DNA of 20,353 bases, from NCBI GenBank assembly GCA_035542775.1, contig DATKKX010000271.1, positions 1 through 20,353 on the forward strand, in the 5' to 3' direction. The stretch's first letter is position 1; the number at the start of each line of letters is the position of its first letter. This stretch comes from DATKKX01 sp035542775 (GTDB lineage Bacteria > Planctomycetota > Phycisphaerae > UBA1845 > UTPLA1). Below, piece after piece: positions 1-7,355 of this stretch. The notes beneath the pieces were generated by a model. It searched no databases and had not been told where the DNA came from. It saw only the letters and a program-made list of their open reading frames with translations. The position numbers were made by a program, and so were the translations under genes.

Positions 1-157
1 TGAATTCGTTGAACCGGCTGACCACGATTCCGAATCGTAGACCGCTGGCATCCAGTTTGGCTGAGATTGTCTTGTCCATAGCAAGCCAGTGTAACTTCAG
101 ACGGCGGTGCCTTCAATCGGCCATAGGCTGGCAAGTCATGCCTGCGGCCGACTTCCG

Positions 158-187
158 TTGTTGGCTCAAGGTCGTCAAGGTTATGAT
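158..187 (+). promoter_or_regulatory. Candidate promoter of the molybdenum hydroxylase operon
   Basis: A TATGAT box at 182-187 matches the sigma70 -10 consensus at 5 of 6 positions. It lies 63 nt before the first gene of the operon. The -35 is weak: TTGTTG at 158-163 gives an 18-nt spacer, while TTGGCT at 161-166 would give only 15. A short inverted repeat, ACGATT-CCG-AATCGT, lies further up at 24-38 and could be an operator, but 6-bp arms are easily met by chance. Positions 1-250 hold no convincing gene. Confidence 0.35.
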
Positions 188-250
188 ATAGAGTACGGTG
201 AGTTGTGTCGCACGAGTGCGAGCGCCCGCCGTCGCCGGACCGGGAACGCC

Positions 251-1081
251 ATGTTTCACCAGCCGCACGAGATCCAGGACGCACTGCGCCTTCGGGCCGC
301 GATGGGGGCCGATGTGATGCCCTTGGCCGGCGGGACGGATATCGTGGTGGCCCTGAATCGCCAGACCACCGGGCCCAGGCACTTCCTCGACTTGACACAG
401 ATCACCGGTTATTCGGACGTTCGACAGGAAAACGGCGTCTGGAATTGCTCCGCCGGCGCCACCTTCGCCCGACTAGGCAGGCTGCCTGTGCGGGCACTGG
501 CGGAGGCGGCGATGTCGGTCGGCGGACCGGCAATCCGCAACCGAGCGACGATCGGGGGCAACCTGGGTACGGCCTCGCCGGCAGGCGATGGCTGCACTGC
601 CTTGCTGGCCATGGATGCCCAGGTTGAGTTGGCCCACGCGTCGCGAGGCACGCGACTGATACCCATCGACGAGTATTTCCTCGGATATCGCAAGACGGCT
701 TTGCTGGCCGACGAATTGATCACGCGGATTCTCGTGCCGGCGGGGTGGTCCTCGGCCTGGTACAAGATCGGCAAACGCAGCTCGATTAACATCAGCATCG
801 CCTGCTGTGCCGTGGGCGTGTCACCGAATAACGACATCCGCATCGCGTTTGGCTGCGTGGCGCCGACGGTCATCCGGGCGAAGAAAGCGGAGGCTATCAT
901 CGAGAAGGGCGGGCTGGCGGATGCCGCCATCGCCGATGCGGCGGCCGTTGTGACCAGTGAAGTCTCGCCGATCGACGACCAGCGGGCCTCGGGCAGCTAT
1001 AGGCGGGCGATGTGCGGCGTGATCCTGCGGAGGCTGTTGACCCAGCTTCGCGATGAGCGGCCGGCGCAACGGAAAGACTGA
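251..1081 (+). CDS. FAD-binding subunit of a xanthine dehydrogenase-family molybdenum hydroxylase
   Basis: This is the medium subunit (CoxM/XdhB-like, about 276 residues) that carries FAD. In the family it passes electrons from the 2Fe-2S subunit to NAD+ or another acceptor. Two FAD-contact motifs are visible: AGGTD at residues 26-30 and ATIGGN at 99-104, followed by a segment of the usual TASPAGDG type. The length fits the family norm of about 270-300. The ATG at 251 was chosen because the protein then begins just before the first conserved strand. The open frame runs back to 107, but that extra part looks unlike the family. The next gene starts 3 nt after the stop, and the M-S-L subunit order is the classic CO dehydrogenase/xanthine dehydrogenase order. 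The substrate cannot be read from this subunit alone; the downstream amidohydrolase suggests purines. Confidence 0.9.
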   Translation: MFHQPHEIQDALRLRAAMGADVMPLAGGTDIVVALNRQTTGPRHFLDLTQITGYSDVRQENGVWNCSAGATFARLGRLPVRALAEAAMSVGGPAIRNRATIGGNLGTASPAGDGCTALLAMDAQVELAHASRGTRLIPIDEYFLGYRKTALLADELITRILVPAGWSSAWYKIGKRSSINISIACCAVGVSPNNDIRIAFGCVAPTVIRAKKAEAIIEKGGLADAAIADAAAVVTSEVSPIDDQRASGSYRRAMCGVILRRLLTQLRDERPAQRKD

Positions 1082-1084
1082 TCC

Positions 1085-1570
1085 ATGAGCGGATCTGACG
1101 GCACAACCTGGCGGCTGCAATGCACGGTGAACGGCAACCCGGTTGACCTGATTGTCGAACAGGACGACACCCTGCTCACCGTCCTTCGCGAGCGCCTCGG
1201 GCTGACGGGCACAAAAGGCTCCTGCCTGGAAGGCGAATGCGGCTCATGTACCGTGATCGTCGATGGCGAGGCAGTGAACAGTTGCCTGGTTCTGGCGCCG
1301 CAGATGCAGGGCCGCTCCATCGAAACGATCGAGGGCCTCGCCCACGGCGACAAGCTCCACCTCTTGCAGGAGAAGTTCCTCGCCAGCGGCGCGGTGCAAT
1401 GCGGTTACTGCACGCCCGGTCTGATCATGGCGGCCAAGGCCCTGTTGGATCATACGCCGAACCCGACGGAGGAGGAATTTCTGCAAGGCATGGAAGGGAA
1501 CATCTGCCGCTGCACCGGATACGCGGCCATCCGTCAGGCGATCCGCGAGGCTGTCCGGGAATGGAAATGA
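1085..1570 (+). CDS. 2Fe-2S subunit of a xanthine dehydrogenase-family molybdenum hydroxylase
   Basis: Small electron-transfer subunit of 161 residues (CoxS/XdhC-type). All eight cluster cysteines are present. The N-terminal plant-ferredoxin-like domain supplies C47, C52, C55 and C67. The C-terminal four-helix domain supplies C106, C109, C141 and C143, in QCGYC and NICRC contexts. In the family these two clusters relay electrons from the molybdenum centre to FAD. A GGAAAG stretch just before the ATG can act as ribosome binding site. The gene sits 3 nt after the FAD subunit and is followed by the catalytic subunit. An N-terminal extension of about 8 residues before the first strand is unremarkable. 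Confidence 0.93.
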   Translation: MSGSDGTTWRLQCTVNGNPVDLIVEQDDTLLTVLRERLGLTGTKGSCLEGECGSCTVIVDGEAVNSCLVLAPQMQGRSIETIEGLAHGDKLHLLQEKFLASGAVQCGYCTPGLIMAAKALLDHTPNPTEEEFLQGMEGNICRCTGYAAIRQAIREAVREWK

Positions 1571-1752
1571 AACGCCGAAACGCCGAAGCACAAACGCCTC
1601 GCGACGCTAAAGATCGCGTACCGGCGCCCGTGCGTTCCAAACCACGATCCTCAGCCCGCAATCCACGATCCAAGGCAACCCGCCCTCCTGTTCGGACTGA
1701 ACCCCTCGTCGAACCATCTCGGTCGCCTTTCAAGGAGGTGACAGAAGGCCCG
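1571..1752 (+). other. Probable intergenic stretch with short repeats, open in the large-subunit frame
   Basis: The large-subunit frame is open here and could start at ATG 1561 or 1567 (the latter gives an ATGA overlap with the preceding stop). The stretch nevertheless reads as non-coding. By my hand count, only about half of its codons end in G or C, far below the real genes around it, and its translation is an Arg/Pro/Ser/Lys-rich string with no family similarity. It holds short direct repeats: AACGCCGA twice in tandem from 1571, and CCACGATCC at 1642-1650 and again at 1663-1671. I therefore treat it as a spacer that happens to lack stops. Confidence 0.6.
1732..1741 (+). promoter_or_regulatory. 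Strong Shine-Dalgarno site that sets the large-subunit start
   Basis: AAGGAGGTGA is a near-perfect anti-16S match inside what would otherwise be the N-terminus of the large subunit. The in-frame GTG at 1753 follows after an 11-nt gap, which is slightly long but workable. Translation from that GTG begins with VGRSERRIDGPEKVLG, the usual start of the molybdopterin subunit. Confidence 0.65.
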
Positions 1753-4062
1753 GTGGGTAGGAGCGAACGGCGGATCGACGGGCCTGAGAAGGTGCTCGGC
1801 ACGGCTTTGTACGGCGCGGACCTCTTCCACAAAGAGGCCGACTACTTCGCCTGCGTCGTTCGTTCCCACGAACCCCACGCCAACATCGTCTCCATCGATC
1901 CTTCGGCGGCCCTGCGGGTCCACGGCGTCCTTGCCGTCTATACGGCTAAGGACATGATTGGAACGAACCGGCATGGCCTGATCCGCCGCGATCATCCGGT
2001 GTTGGCCGAGCACAAGGTCCTCTACCGCGGCGACGCCATCGCCATCGTCGTCGCCGAGACCGAGCGGGCCGCCAGGCAGGGGCGCGATGCTGTTCGTGTC
2101 GAGTATGAATGCCTGCCCGTCGTGGGGACCATCGACGACGCCTTGACCGAAGACGCCCCTCGGCTGCACCCCAACGGCAACATCATGGGCGGCAAGCGAA
2201 TCCGCAAGGGTGACGCCGACAAGGCACTCGAAGAAAGCGACGCCATCGTCAGCGACACCTTCCAGACTCAGACCGTGGATCATGCCTTCCTCGACCTTGA
2301 GGCGGGCATCGGTCGGTGGGACGGCAACGTCCTGACTCTGCACGTTTCCGGCCAGTGGGTGCATGAGGAGCAGCGATTGACCGCCCTGGCCCTGGGCCTG
2401 CCGATCGAAGCTGTACGCATTATCAACCCGGTGACCGGCGGGGCTTTTGGGGGTCGCGAGGACCTCAGCATACAGGTCTATCTCGGACTGGCCGCGATCA
2501 AGAATCCCGGCAAGACCATTGCCATGCGTTACAGCCGGGAGGAGTCCATGCGGGCCCGGCACAAGCGGCACGCCCTGCGGATCCACTACACGCTTGGCGC
2601 AAAAAAGGACGGCACCTTTACCGCGGCCAAGGTCACGGTCTTTTCGGAAGAGGGGGCGTATGCCTCCAGCGGCCCGGCGGTCCTGCGCAAGGCGGCCAGC
2701 CACGCCACCGGTCCGTATCGCGTTCCTCATGTGTACGTGGACGTCTACGGCGTCTTCACCAACAACAATCCGACGGGAGCAATGCGCGGATTCGGGGCCG
2801 CCCAGATCGCCGTGGCCTACGAGGGCGTCATCGACCGAATGGCTGCCCGGCTGGGCATGGACCGCGTCGAGATTCGTCGGAAGAACCTGGTCCGCTCCGG
2901 CGACGCCGTGACGACCGGCCAGGTTGTTCCCGAGGCCACGCCGATCGAGTGCCTGGACGCCGCCGTCGCGCAGTTCCGAGCCCGCCAAGGCCAGGATAGT
3001 CCCCTGGGGCCAAATCAGCGTCGCGGCTGGGGCGTCAGTGCGGTGTGCTTTGGCCTTGGTTACGGCGATGCCTTCCCGGACGCCAGCCGGGCGTCGGTCA
3101 AGTTCAGCTCAAACGACCGGTTGGAGGTCTGGACCGGCGGCGTGGAGTACGGACAAGGCCTTCTCAACATGGTCGGCCAAATCGCCGCCGAGGAACTGGG
3201 CGTGCCCATGTCGCAGGTCGACGTTGTCTGGGCGGATACCGCCCGCACCAAGGAGGCCGGCTCCACCTCCGCCACGAGGCAGACGTACTTTACGGGTAAC
3301 GCCGTCAAGATCGCCGCCTGCGAACTCCGCGACCAGGTCCTTGATATCGCCGGCAAGATACTGCACGTCCACCCGAACGAGCTCGATCTCAAGCGCGGCA
3401 AGGCCATCGGTCGATTCAATCAGGATCTGGAAGCGCCGCTGGCCGACATCCTTGCCGCCGGGCGAAAGCGGGGTTATTCGCTGGAAGGCAACGGCATCTT
3501 CAGGCCGCGGACGGTCTGCGAGGACTTCGACACCGGCCAATCTCCGCTGGCGTTTATCACCTACTTGTTCGGCACGCACATCAGCCAGGTGGTCGTGGAC
3601 GTGGAGACGGGCGAGGTGCGAGTGGAGCGGCACATCGCCTGTCACGACGTCGGCAAGGCGATCAACCCGCAGGGGGTGAGAGGCCAACTGACCGGCGGCG
3701 CTGCCCAGGGAATCAGCGCCGCCCTCATGGAAGAGGTAGTGATGCAGGAAGGGCGGATGATGAACCCCGGGTTCACTGACTACATCCTGCCGACCATTCG
3801 AGACATCCCGCCGGTGGAGTGTGTCATCCTGGAGCACGATGATCCCGGCGGGCCGTTCGGCGCCCGCGGGGTTGGTGAGCCGCCCTTGATCGGGGCAACG
3901 CCGGCGGTGATCTCCGCCATCGCTGATGCCCTCGGCGTGTTCCCACACACGTTGCCCTGCAACCCGCAAAGGGTTTGGGAGCTTCTGCACCCCGACGAGG
4001 CCGAAGTCCCGCCGGAGACCCGCTTTGCGACCGCGCCGCCCCACGCGAGGATGACCCGTTGA
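1753..4062 (+). CDS. Molybdopterin-binding catalytic subunit, xanthine dehydrogenase family
   Basis: Large subunit that binds the molybdenum-pterin cofactor and hydroxylates the substrate. It is about 769 residues from the GTG at 1753, which fits the usual 750-800; an earlier ATG at 1561 would give 833. Family landmarks appear in order: the opening RIDGPEKVLGTALYGADL stretch; GGAFGGRE at residues 229-236; AMRGFGAAQ with the conserved Arg345; the cofactor-binding segment around QGLLNMVGQIAAEELG; and near the C-terminus GVGEPPLIG, whose Glu709 is the catalytic base. All three subunits are therefore complete. The substrate is not proved. Xanthine/hypoxanthine is favoured because an 8-oxoguanine deaminase-like gene overlaps the 3' end. 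Other possibilities in this large family are aldehydes, nicotinate-type heterocycles and CO. The CO dehydrogenase active-site loop with its Cys was not seen. No XdhC-type cofactor-insertion chaperone is encoded in the window. Confidence 0.9.
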   Translation: MGRSERRIDGPEKVLGTALYGADLFHKEADYFACVVRSHEPHANIVSIDPSAALRVHGVLAVYTAKDMIGTNRHGLIRRDHPVLAEHKVLYRGDAIAIVVAETERAARQGRDAVRVEYECLPVVGTIDDALTEDAPRLHPNGNIMGGKRIRKGDADKALEESDAIVSDTFQTQTVDHAFLDLEAGIGRWDGNVLTLHVSGQWVHEEQRLTALALGLPIEAVRIINPVTGGAFGGREDLSIQVYLGLAAIKNPGKTIAMRYSREESMRARHKRHALRIHYTLGAKKDGTFTAAKVTVFSEEGAYASSGPAVLRKAASHATGPYRVPHVYVDVYGVFTNNNPTGAMRGFGAAQIAVAYEGVIDRMAARLGMDRVEIRRKNLVRSGDAVTTGQVVPEATPIECLDAAVAQFRARQGQDSPLGPNQRRGWGVSAVCFGLGYGDAFPDASRASVKFSSNDRLEVWTGGVEYGQGLLNMVGQIAAEELGVPMSQVDVVWADTARTKEAGSTSATRQTYFTGNAVKIAACELRDQVLDIAGKILHVHPNELDLKRGKAIGRFNQDLEAPLADILAAGRKRGYSLEGNGIFRPRTVCEDFDTGQSPLAFITYLFGTHISQVVVDVETGEVRVERHIACHDVGKAINPQGVRGQLTGGAAQGISAALMEEVVMQEGRMMNPGFTDYILPTIRDIPPVECVILEHDDPGGPFGARGVGEPPLIGATPAVISAIADALGVFPHTLPCNPQRVWELLHPDEAEVPPETRFATAPPHARMTR

Positions 4063-5495
4063 GCACCATTCGCCTCGATCACGCGACTGTCATTGCCCAC
4101 CGCGGCGGGGAGCCGCTGGTGTTGCCGGACCAGTCCATTGTCGTGGACGGCTCGAAGATCCGGGCGGTAATGCCGACGCATGTCGCGCTGGACCCCAGGC
4201 TCGGGTATGCGACCGCCGAGGAAGTGCGGCACCTGGGCGGCGTCACCCATCCAACCAGCCCGGCCACGCGGTTCGATGAGATCATTGACGCCTCCAAGCA
4301 CCTCGTCATCCCCGGCCTGGTCAACACGCATCATCACCTGTTTCAGTCCCTGACCCGCGGGCTGAAATCCGTACAGAGCCTGGCGCTCTTCGACTGGCTG
4401 AATGGGTTGTACCCGCGCTGGCAGACCCTCGACTTCGACGCGGTCAAGCTGGCCTCGCAGATCAGCATCGCCGAGCTTCTGCTCTCCGGCTGCACCACGA
4501 CCAGTGATCATTACTATTTGTTTCCCAAAGGCAGCAACATCGGGCTCCACGCCGTGCTGGAGGCCGCCGAGTCGCTCGGCATCCGCATCCATGCCTGCCG
4601 CGGCGGCATGAGCGTCGGGCAGTCGAAAGGAGGCCTGCCGCCGGACGCGTGCGTGGAGGATGAGGCCGACATCCTCCGCAACTGCCAGCAAGTCATCGAT
4701 CGATTCCACGATGCGCGGATCCGCTCCATGCGGCGGATCGACCTGGCGCCGTGCGCGCCGTTTTCGGTCAGCGCCGAGCTGCTTCGCGATACCGCGGCGA
4801 TGGCCCGGGAGCAATGCTCCCTGCTGCACACGCATGCCGCGGAAACGCTTGACGAGGAGAAGTACTGCCAGGATCGATTCGGCATGCGGCCGATCGAATG
4901 GCTGGACCAGAACGGCTGGCTGGGCACGGACGTGTATCTCGCCCATTGCGTTCACCTGAGCGACAACGACATTTCGCGCCTGGCCAAGACGCAGACCGGC
5001 ATCGCCCACTGCCCCTGCTCGAACATGCGGCTGGGCAGCGGCATCGCCCCGATCCGCAAACTGCTCAACGCCGGGGCCAAGGTCGGGCTGGGTGTCGATG
5101 GGAGTTCCAGCAACGACGGCGGGCACCTGCTGGCCGAGGCCCGTCAGGCCATGCTGCTCCAGCGGGCCGTCGGCGGTCCCGGGGCGATGACGCCCGAGGA
5201 AGCGTTTCGCTTAGCCACGCTGGGCGGCGCCGCCGTCCTGAACCGCCGGGAGCTGGGAAACCTGGACGACGACTTTGCCGCCGACATTGCCATGTACCGC
5301 CGCGACGACATTGCTCTGGCGGGGGCGGTGGAACTGGACCCCCTCGGCGCCCTGATGCTCTGTCATGTCGGGCGGGCCGACCGCGTCTTTGTCAATGGCC
5401 GGACCGTCGTCAAAGACGGTCAGATCACCGGCGTCGATCTGCCGATATTGACGGAGAGGTTCAATCGGCTGGTCCGCGGGAAATTCCGCGATTAG
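4059..5495 (+). CDS. 8-oxoguanine deaminase-like amidohydrolase
   Basis: Metal-dependent TIM-barrel deaminase of about 478 residues. The resemblance is to the 8-oxoguanine deaminase branch that was once annotated as hydroxydechloroatrazine ethylaminohydrolase. Metal and catalytic residues are visible: H91 and H93 in NTHHHLFQSLTRG, H259 and E262 in THAAE, H296 in AHC, and D347 in GVDGSSSND. The motif HCPCSNMRLGSGIAPIRKLL and the segment GGMSVGQSKGGLPPD are typical of this branch and separate it from ordinary guanine deaminases. The reaction would be 8-oxoguanine + water to urate + ammonia. The start is taken as the TTG at 4059, which overlaps the TGA of the molybdopterin subunit (TTGA) and has a GAGGATGA-like SD site ahead. 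This coupling suggests co-translation with the dehydrogenase. A role on a triazine or another aminohydrolase substrate is possible but less likely. Confidence 0.85.
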   Translation: MSTIRLDHATVIAHRGGEPLVLPDQSIVVDGSKIRAVMPTHVALDPRLGYATAEEVRHLGGVTHPTSPATRFDEIIDASKHLVIPGLVNTHHHLFQSLTRGLKSVQSLALFDWLNGLYPRWQTLDFDAVKLASQISIAELLLSGCTTTSDHYYLFPKGSNIGLHAVLEAAESLGIRIHACRGGMSVGQSKGGLPPDACVEDEADILRNCQQVIDRFHDARIRSMRRIDLAPCAPFSVSAELLRDTAAMAREQCSLLHTHAAETLDEEKYCQDRFGMRPIEWLDQNGWLGTDVYLAHCVHLSDNDISRLAKTQTGIAHCPCSNMRLGSGIAPIRKLLNAGAKVGLGVDGSSSNDGGHLLAEARQAMLLQRAVGGPGAMTPEEAFRLATLGGAAVLNRRELGNLDDDFAADIAMYRRDDIALAGAVELDPLGALMLCHVGRADRVFVNGRTVVKDGQITGVDLPILTERFNRLVRGKFRD

Positions 5496-5582
5496 CGGCG
5501 AAAGGCCGATGGGCCGCTTGCATTCGGTTGGGCACGCGATCGACTTGGCCGACCCGGCAGGGCAGCAAAGGAAAGTGCAGCG

Positions 5583-5729
5583 ATGACCCCATTGTGTCAG
5601 ATCGTCGTCTTCCTGGTCAACGTGGCCCAGGCCCTCATCAACATTTACGTCCTTATCATGAACACGGTCGGCATCACCACCCCGGACATGCCCCTGCCGA
5701 TCGGCTCGCTGTGGGGATGCAACGTTTGA
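5583..5729 (+). CDS. Small hydrophobic peptide, 48 residues, unknown function
   Basis: I do not recognise this protein. It begins MTPLCQIVVFLVNVAQAL and ends IGSLWGCNV. A single hydrophobic helix spans about residues 5-27, followed by a short Pro-rich tail (TTPDMPLP) and a C-terminal Trp-Gly-Cys. An AAAGGAAAG ribosome binding site lies about 8 nt before the ATG, and the codons mostly end in C or G like the neighbouring genes, which supports real translation. It starts 87 nt after the deaminase stop and 120 nt before the Smr-like gene. It could be a single-span membrane peptide or a leader peptide. Because it is so short, a spurious open frame cannot be excluded. Confidence 0.55.
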   Translation: MTPLCQIVVFLVNVAQALINIYVLIMNTVGITTPDMPLPIGSLWGCNV

Positions 5730-5849
5730 CCATCGGGCGTTGCCGCCCCGTCATCCCGCCCATTGACACGCCCGTTGCCGTCATCGAGCCTGATAGCCGC
5801 ATTGAATTCTACCAGCAGGCCCAATTACGCCCGGGGAAGGTCGTTTCGC

Positions 5850-6197
5850 ATGCCCAGTGCCATCCGCATCGTCTCGATCAAATCCGGTATGCCTACCGTG
5901 GAGGAGGCTCGTGCCCGGTTGAAGGTCGAACTCGACCGCGCTAGAAGCGAAGGCTCGTTGGTGCTGAAGCTGATCCACGGCTATGGTTCGTCCGGCGTCG
6001 GCGGCACACTACGCCGCGGCGTCCGCGCATCGCTCCGCAAGCGGCTGAAGGAAGGGCAAATCCGGGCCTTTGTGCCCGGCGAGCAATGGGACATTTTCAA
6101 CGAAGCCGCCCGCCGGATTCTGGAGGAGTGCCCGGAACTGGCCTCCGATCAGGATTTGAACCACTACAACGAGGGGATCACGCTGGTCCTGTTGTAA
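5850..6197 (+). CDS. Smr-domain-like small protein
   Basis: About 115 residues. The ATG at 5850 has a clear GGGGAAGG ribosome binding site 9 nt upstream. The pattern is that of a Smr (MutS2 C-terminal) domain: an opening beta strand with TVEEARARLKVELDRA forming the first helix, then VLKLIHGYGSSGVGGTLR, the hallmark IHG-x-G loop with a following Gly-rich turn, and a final strand ITLVLL. Smr domains bind branched or structured nucleic acid and some have nuclease activity. Here the domain stands alone without a MutS-like ATPase. An acidic insertion (EECPELASDQDLNHYNEG) sits where the usual GGxGVT loop would be, so activity may differ from the standard family. A consensus-like TTGACA at 5763 precedes it but has no good -10. 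Confidence 0.72.
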   Translation: MPSAIRIVSIKSGMPTVEEARARLKVELDRARSEGSLVLKLIHGYGSSGVGGTLRRGVRASLRKRLKEGQIRAFVPGEQWDIFNEAARRILEECPELASDQDLNHYNEGITLVLL

Positions 6198-6417
6198 CTG
6201 GTAGCCCCACACACTTTGGACCGACTGCCAGGCGGGTGGGCAATGTAGTCGGCGTGTCAATCAGCTCGCAGCGCAAGCAAGATCGAATAATATGCGGCCG
6301 ACTTCGTGGGAAAAATCCGCGCATTGAGGCGGGGATCGCGGCCGTTCGTTCTTGCACGGCCGGGATAGTGGATGTAAAAGCGATGCACGGACCGGGGGGC
6401 GATCGGGCAAGCAAGCC

Positions 6418-7263
6418 ATGGCGACCTATTTGTGGCTAGCCCTGTTGGGATTCGTTGTCGGCACATTCGGCACGGTCATCGGCGCCGGCGGTGGCTTCAT
6501 CCTGGTTCCGATCCTGCTGCTGCTCTATCCGCACGATCGGCCGGAGGTTCTGACCAGCATCTCGCTCACGGTGGTATTCTTCAACGCCGCCTCGGGCTCT
6601 CTGGCCTATGCCCGCCAAAGGCGGATCGACTATCGCTCGGCGGTGCTGTTCTCGATGGCGGCGATTCCCGGCGCCATCCTGGGGGCGATGAGTACCTCGG
6701 CCCTTCCACGCCGGATGTTCGACGCCATCCTCGGCGCGATGATGATCCTCGGCGCGATCGCCTTGATCCACCGCCCGCGTCATGACGAGCCTCAAGCCGT
6801 CAGCGGAGGCGCCGGGTACGGCCCGGCAACGACGCCGGTTGGATCTCAGGAGGCCAGCACGCCGGCAGGGTCGGCCAATTCGTCGAGGACCGCGGCGGGA
6901 ATGCTCATCAGCGTCGTGGTCGGCTTCGTTTCCAGCCTGCTTGGCATCGGCGGCGGGATCGTTCATGTGCCGGCATTGATCCGTATCCTCAAGTTTCCGG
7001 TCCACGTCGCCACGGCAACCTCGCACATGATTCTCGCGATCATGGCTCTGGCCGGCACGCTCGTGCATGTCGTCAGCGGAGCGTTCAGCCGCGGAACGCA
7101 TCGCACGGTCGCGTTGTCCGTCGGGGTCATCCTCGGGGCGCAGCTTGGGGCGCAGCTCTCCAACCGCTTTCGGGGGAGGTGGATTGTTCGCGGCTTGGCC
7201 GTCGGCCTGGCCTTCGTGGGTGCGCGGGTGCTTTCGCAGGCGTTTACACCGTTGGGGGAATGA
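6418..7263 (+). CDS. TauE/SafE-family membrane permease
   Basis: Integral membrane protein of about 281 residues with roughly eight hydrophobic segments in two halves. Each half carries the family's signature glycine loop: VIGAGGGFILVP near residues 19-30 in the first half, and LLGIGGGIVHVP in the second. A polar, poorly conserved linker of about 45 residues lies between the halves. Members export small anions such as sulfite, sulfoacetate or taurine breakdown products, but the substrate cannot be read here and nothing nearby concerns sulfur. The ATG at 6418 puts the first membrane segment right at the N-terminus; no strong ribosome binding site precedes it. The 220 nt upstream hold no gene and only a poor promoter-like pair. 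Confidence 0.85.
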   Translation: MATYLWLALLGFVVGTFGTVIGAGGGFILVPILLLLYPHDRPEVLTSISLTVVFFNAASGSLAYARQRRIDYRSAVLFSMAAIPGAILGAMSTSALPRRMFDAILGAMMILGAIALIHRPRHDEPQAVSGGAGYGPATTPVGSQEASTPAGSANSSRTAAGMLISVVVGFVSSLLGIGGGIVHVPALIRILKFPVHVATATSHMILAIMALAGTLVHVVSGAFSRGTHRTVALSVGVILGAQLGAQLSNRFRGRWIVRGLAVGLAFVGARVLSQAFTPLGE

Positions 7264-7271
7264 TGGAGTGG

Positions 7272-7291
7272 TGCCGACGCGCTCGTCGGCA
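7272..7291. terminator. Hairpin between convergent genes, candidate bidirectional terminator
   Basis: TGCCGACG and CGTCGGCA form a perfect 8-bp stem around a CGCT loop, 8 nt after the permease stop and 64 nt beyond the end of the convergent sirtuin gene. There is no T-run on either side, so this would be a non-canonical intrinsic terminator or a processing/stability hairpin. Confidence 0.5.
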
Positions 7292-7355
7292 TCCCGGGCA
7301 ACTCCAGGACTCTTGCGAGCGCCGCCGCGGACAGGCTCAGGACCGATGTTACGGC

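Noticed and set aside
107..250. N-terminal extension of the FAD subunit back to ATG 107
   Set aside because: The extension is Arg/Ala-rich, overlaps the likely promoter at 158-187 and has no similarity to the family; the ATG at 251 gives the normal length.
1651..2988. Long minus-strand open frame of 445 codons across the molybdopterin subunit
   Set aside because: It is a mirror frame produced by the high-GC third positions of the real gene on the other strand and has no recognisable motif.
5763..5768. Consensus TTGACA -35 upstream of the Smr-like gene
   Set aside because: No -10-like hexamer is found 15-19 nt downstream, so I do not call a promoter.
6353..6381. TTGCAC and TAAAAG with 17-nt spacing upstream of the permease
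   Set aside because: Only 3 of 6 and 4 of 6 consensus matches; too weak to call.
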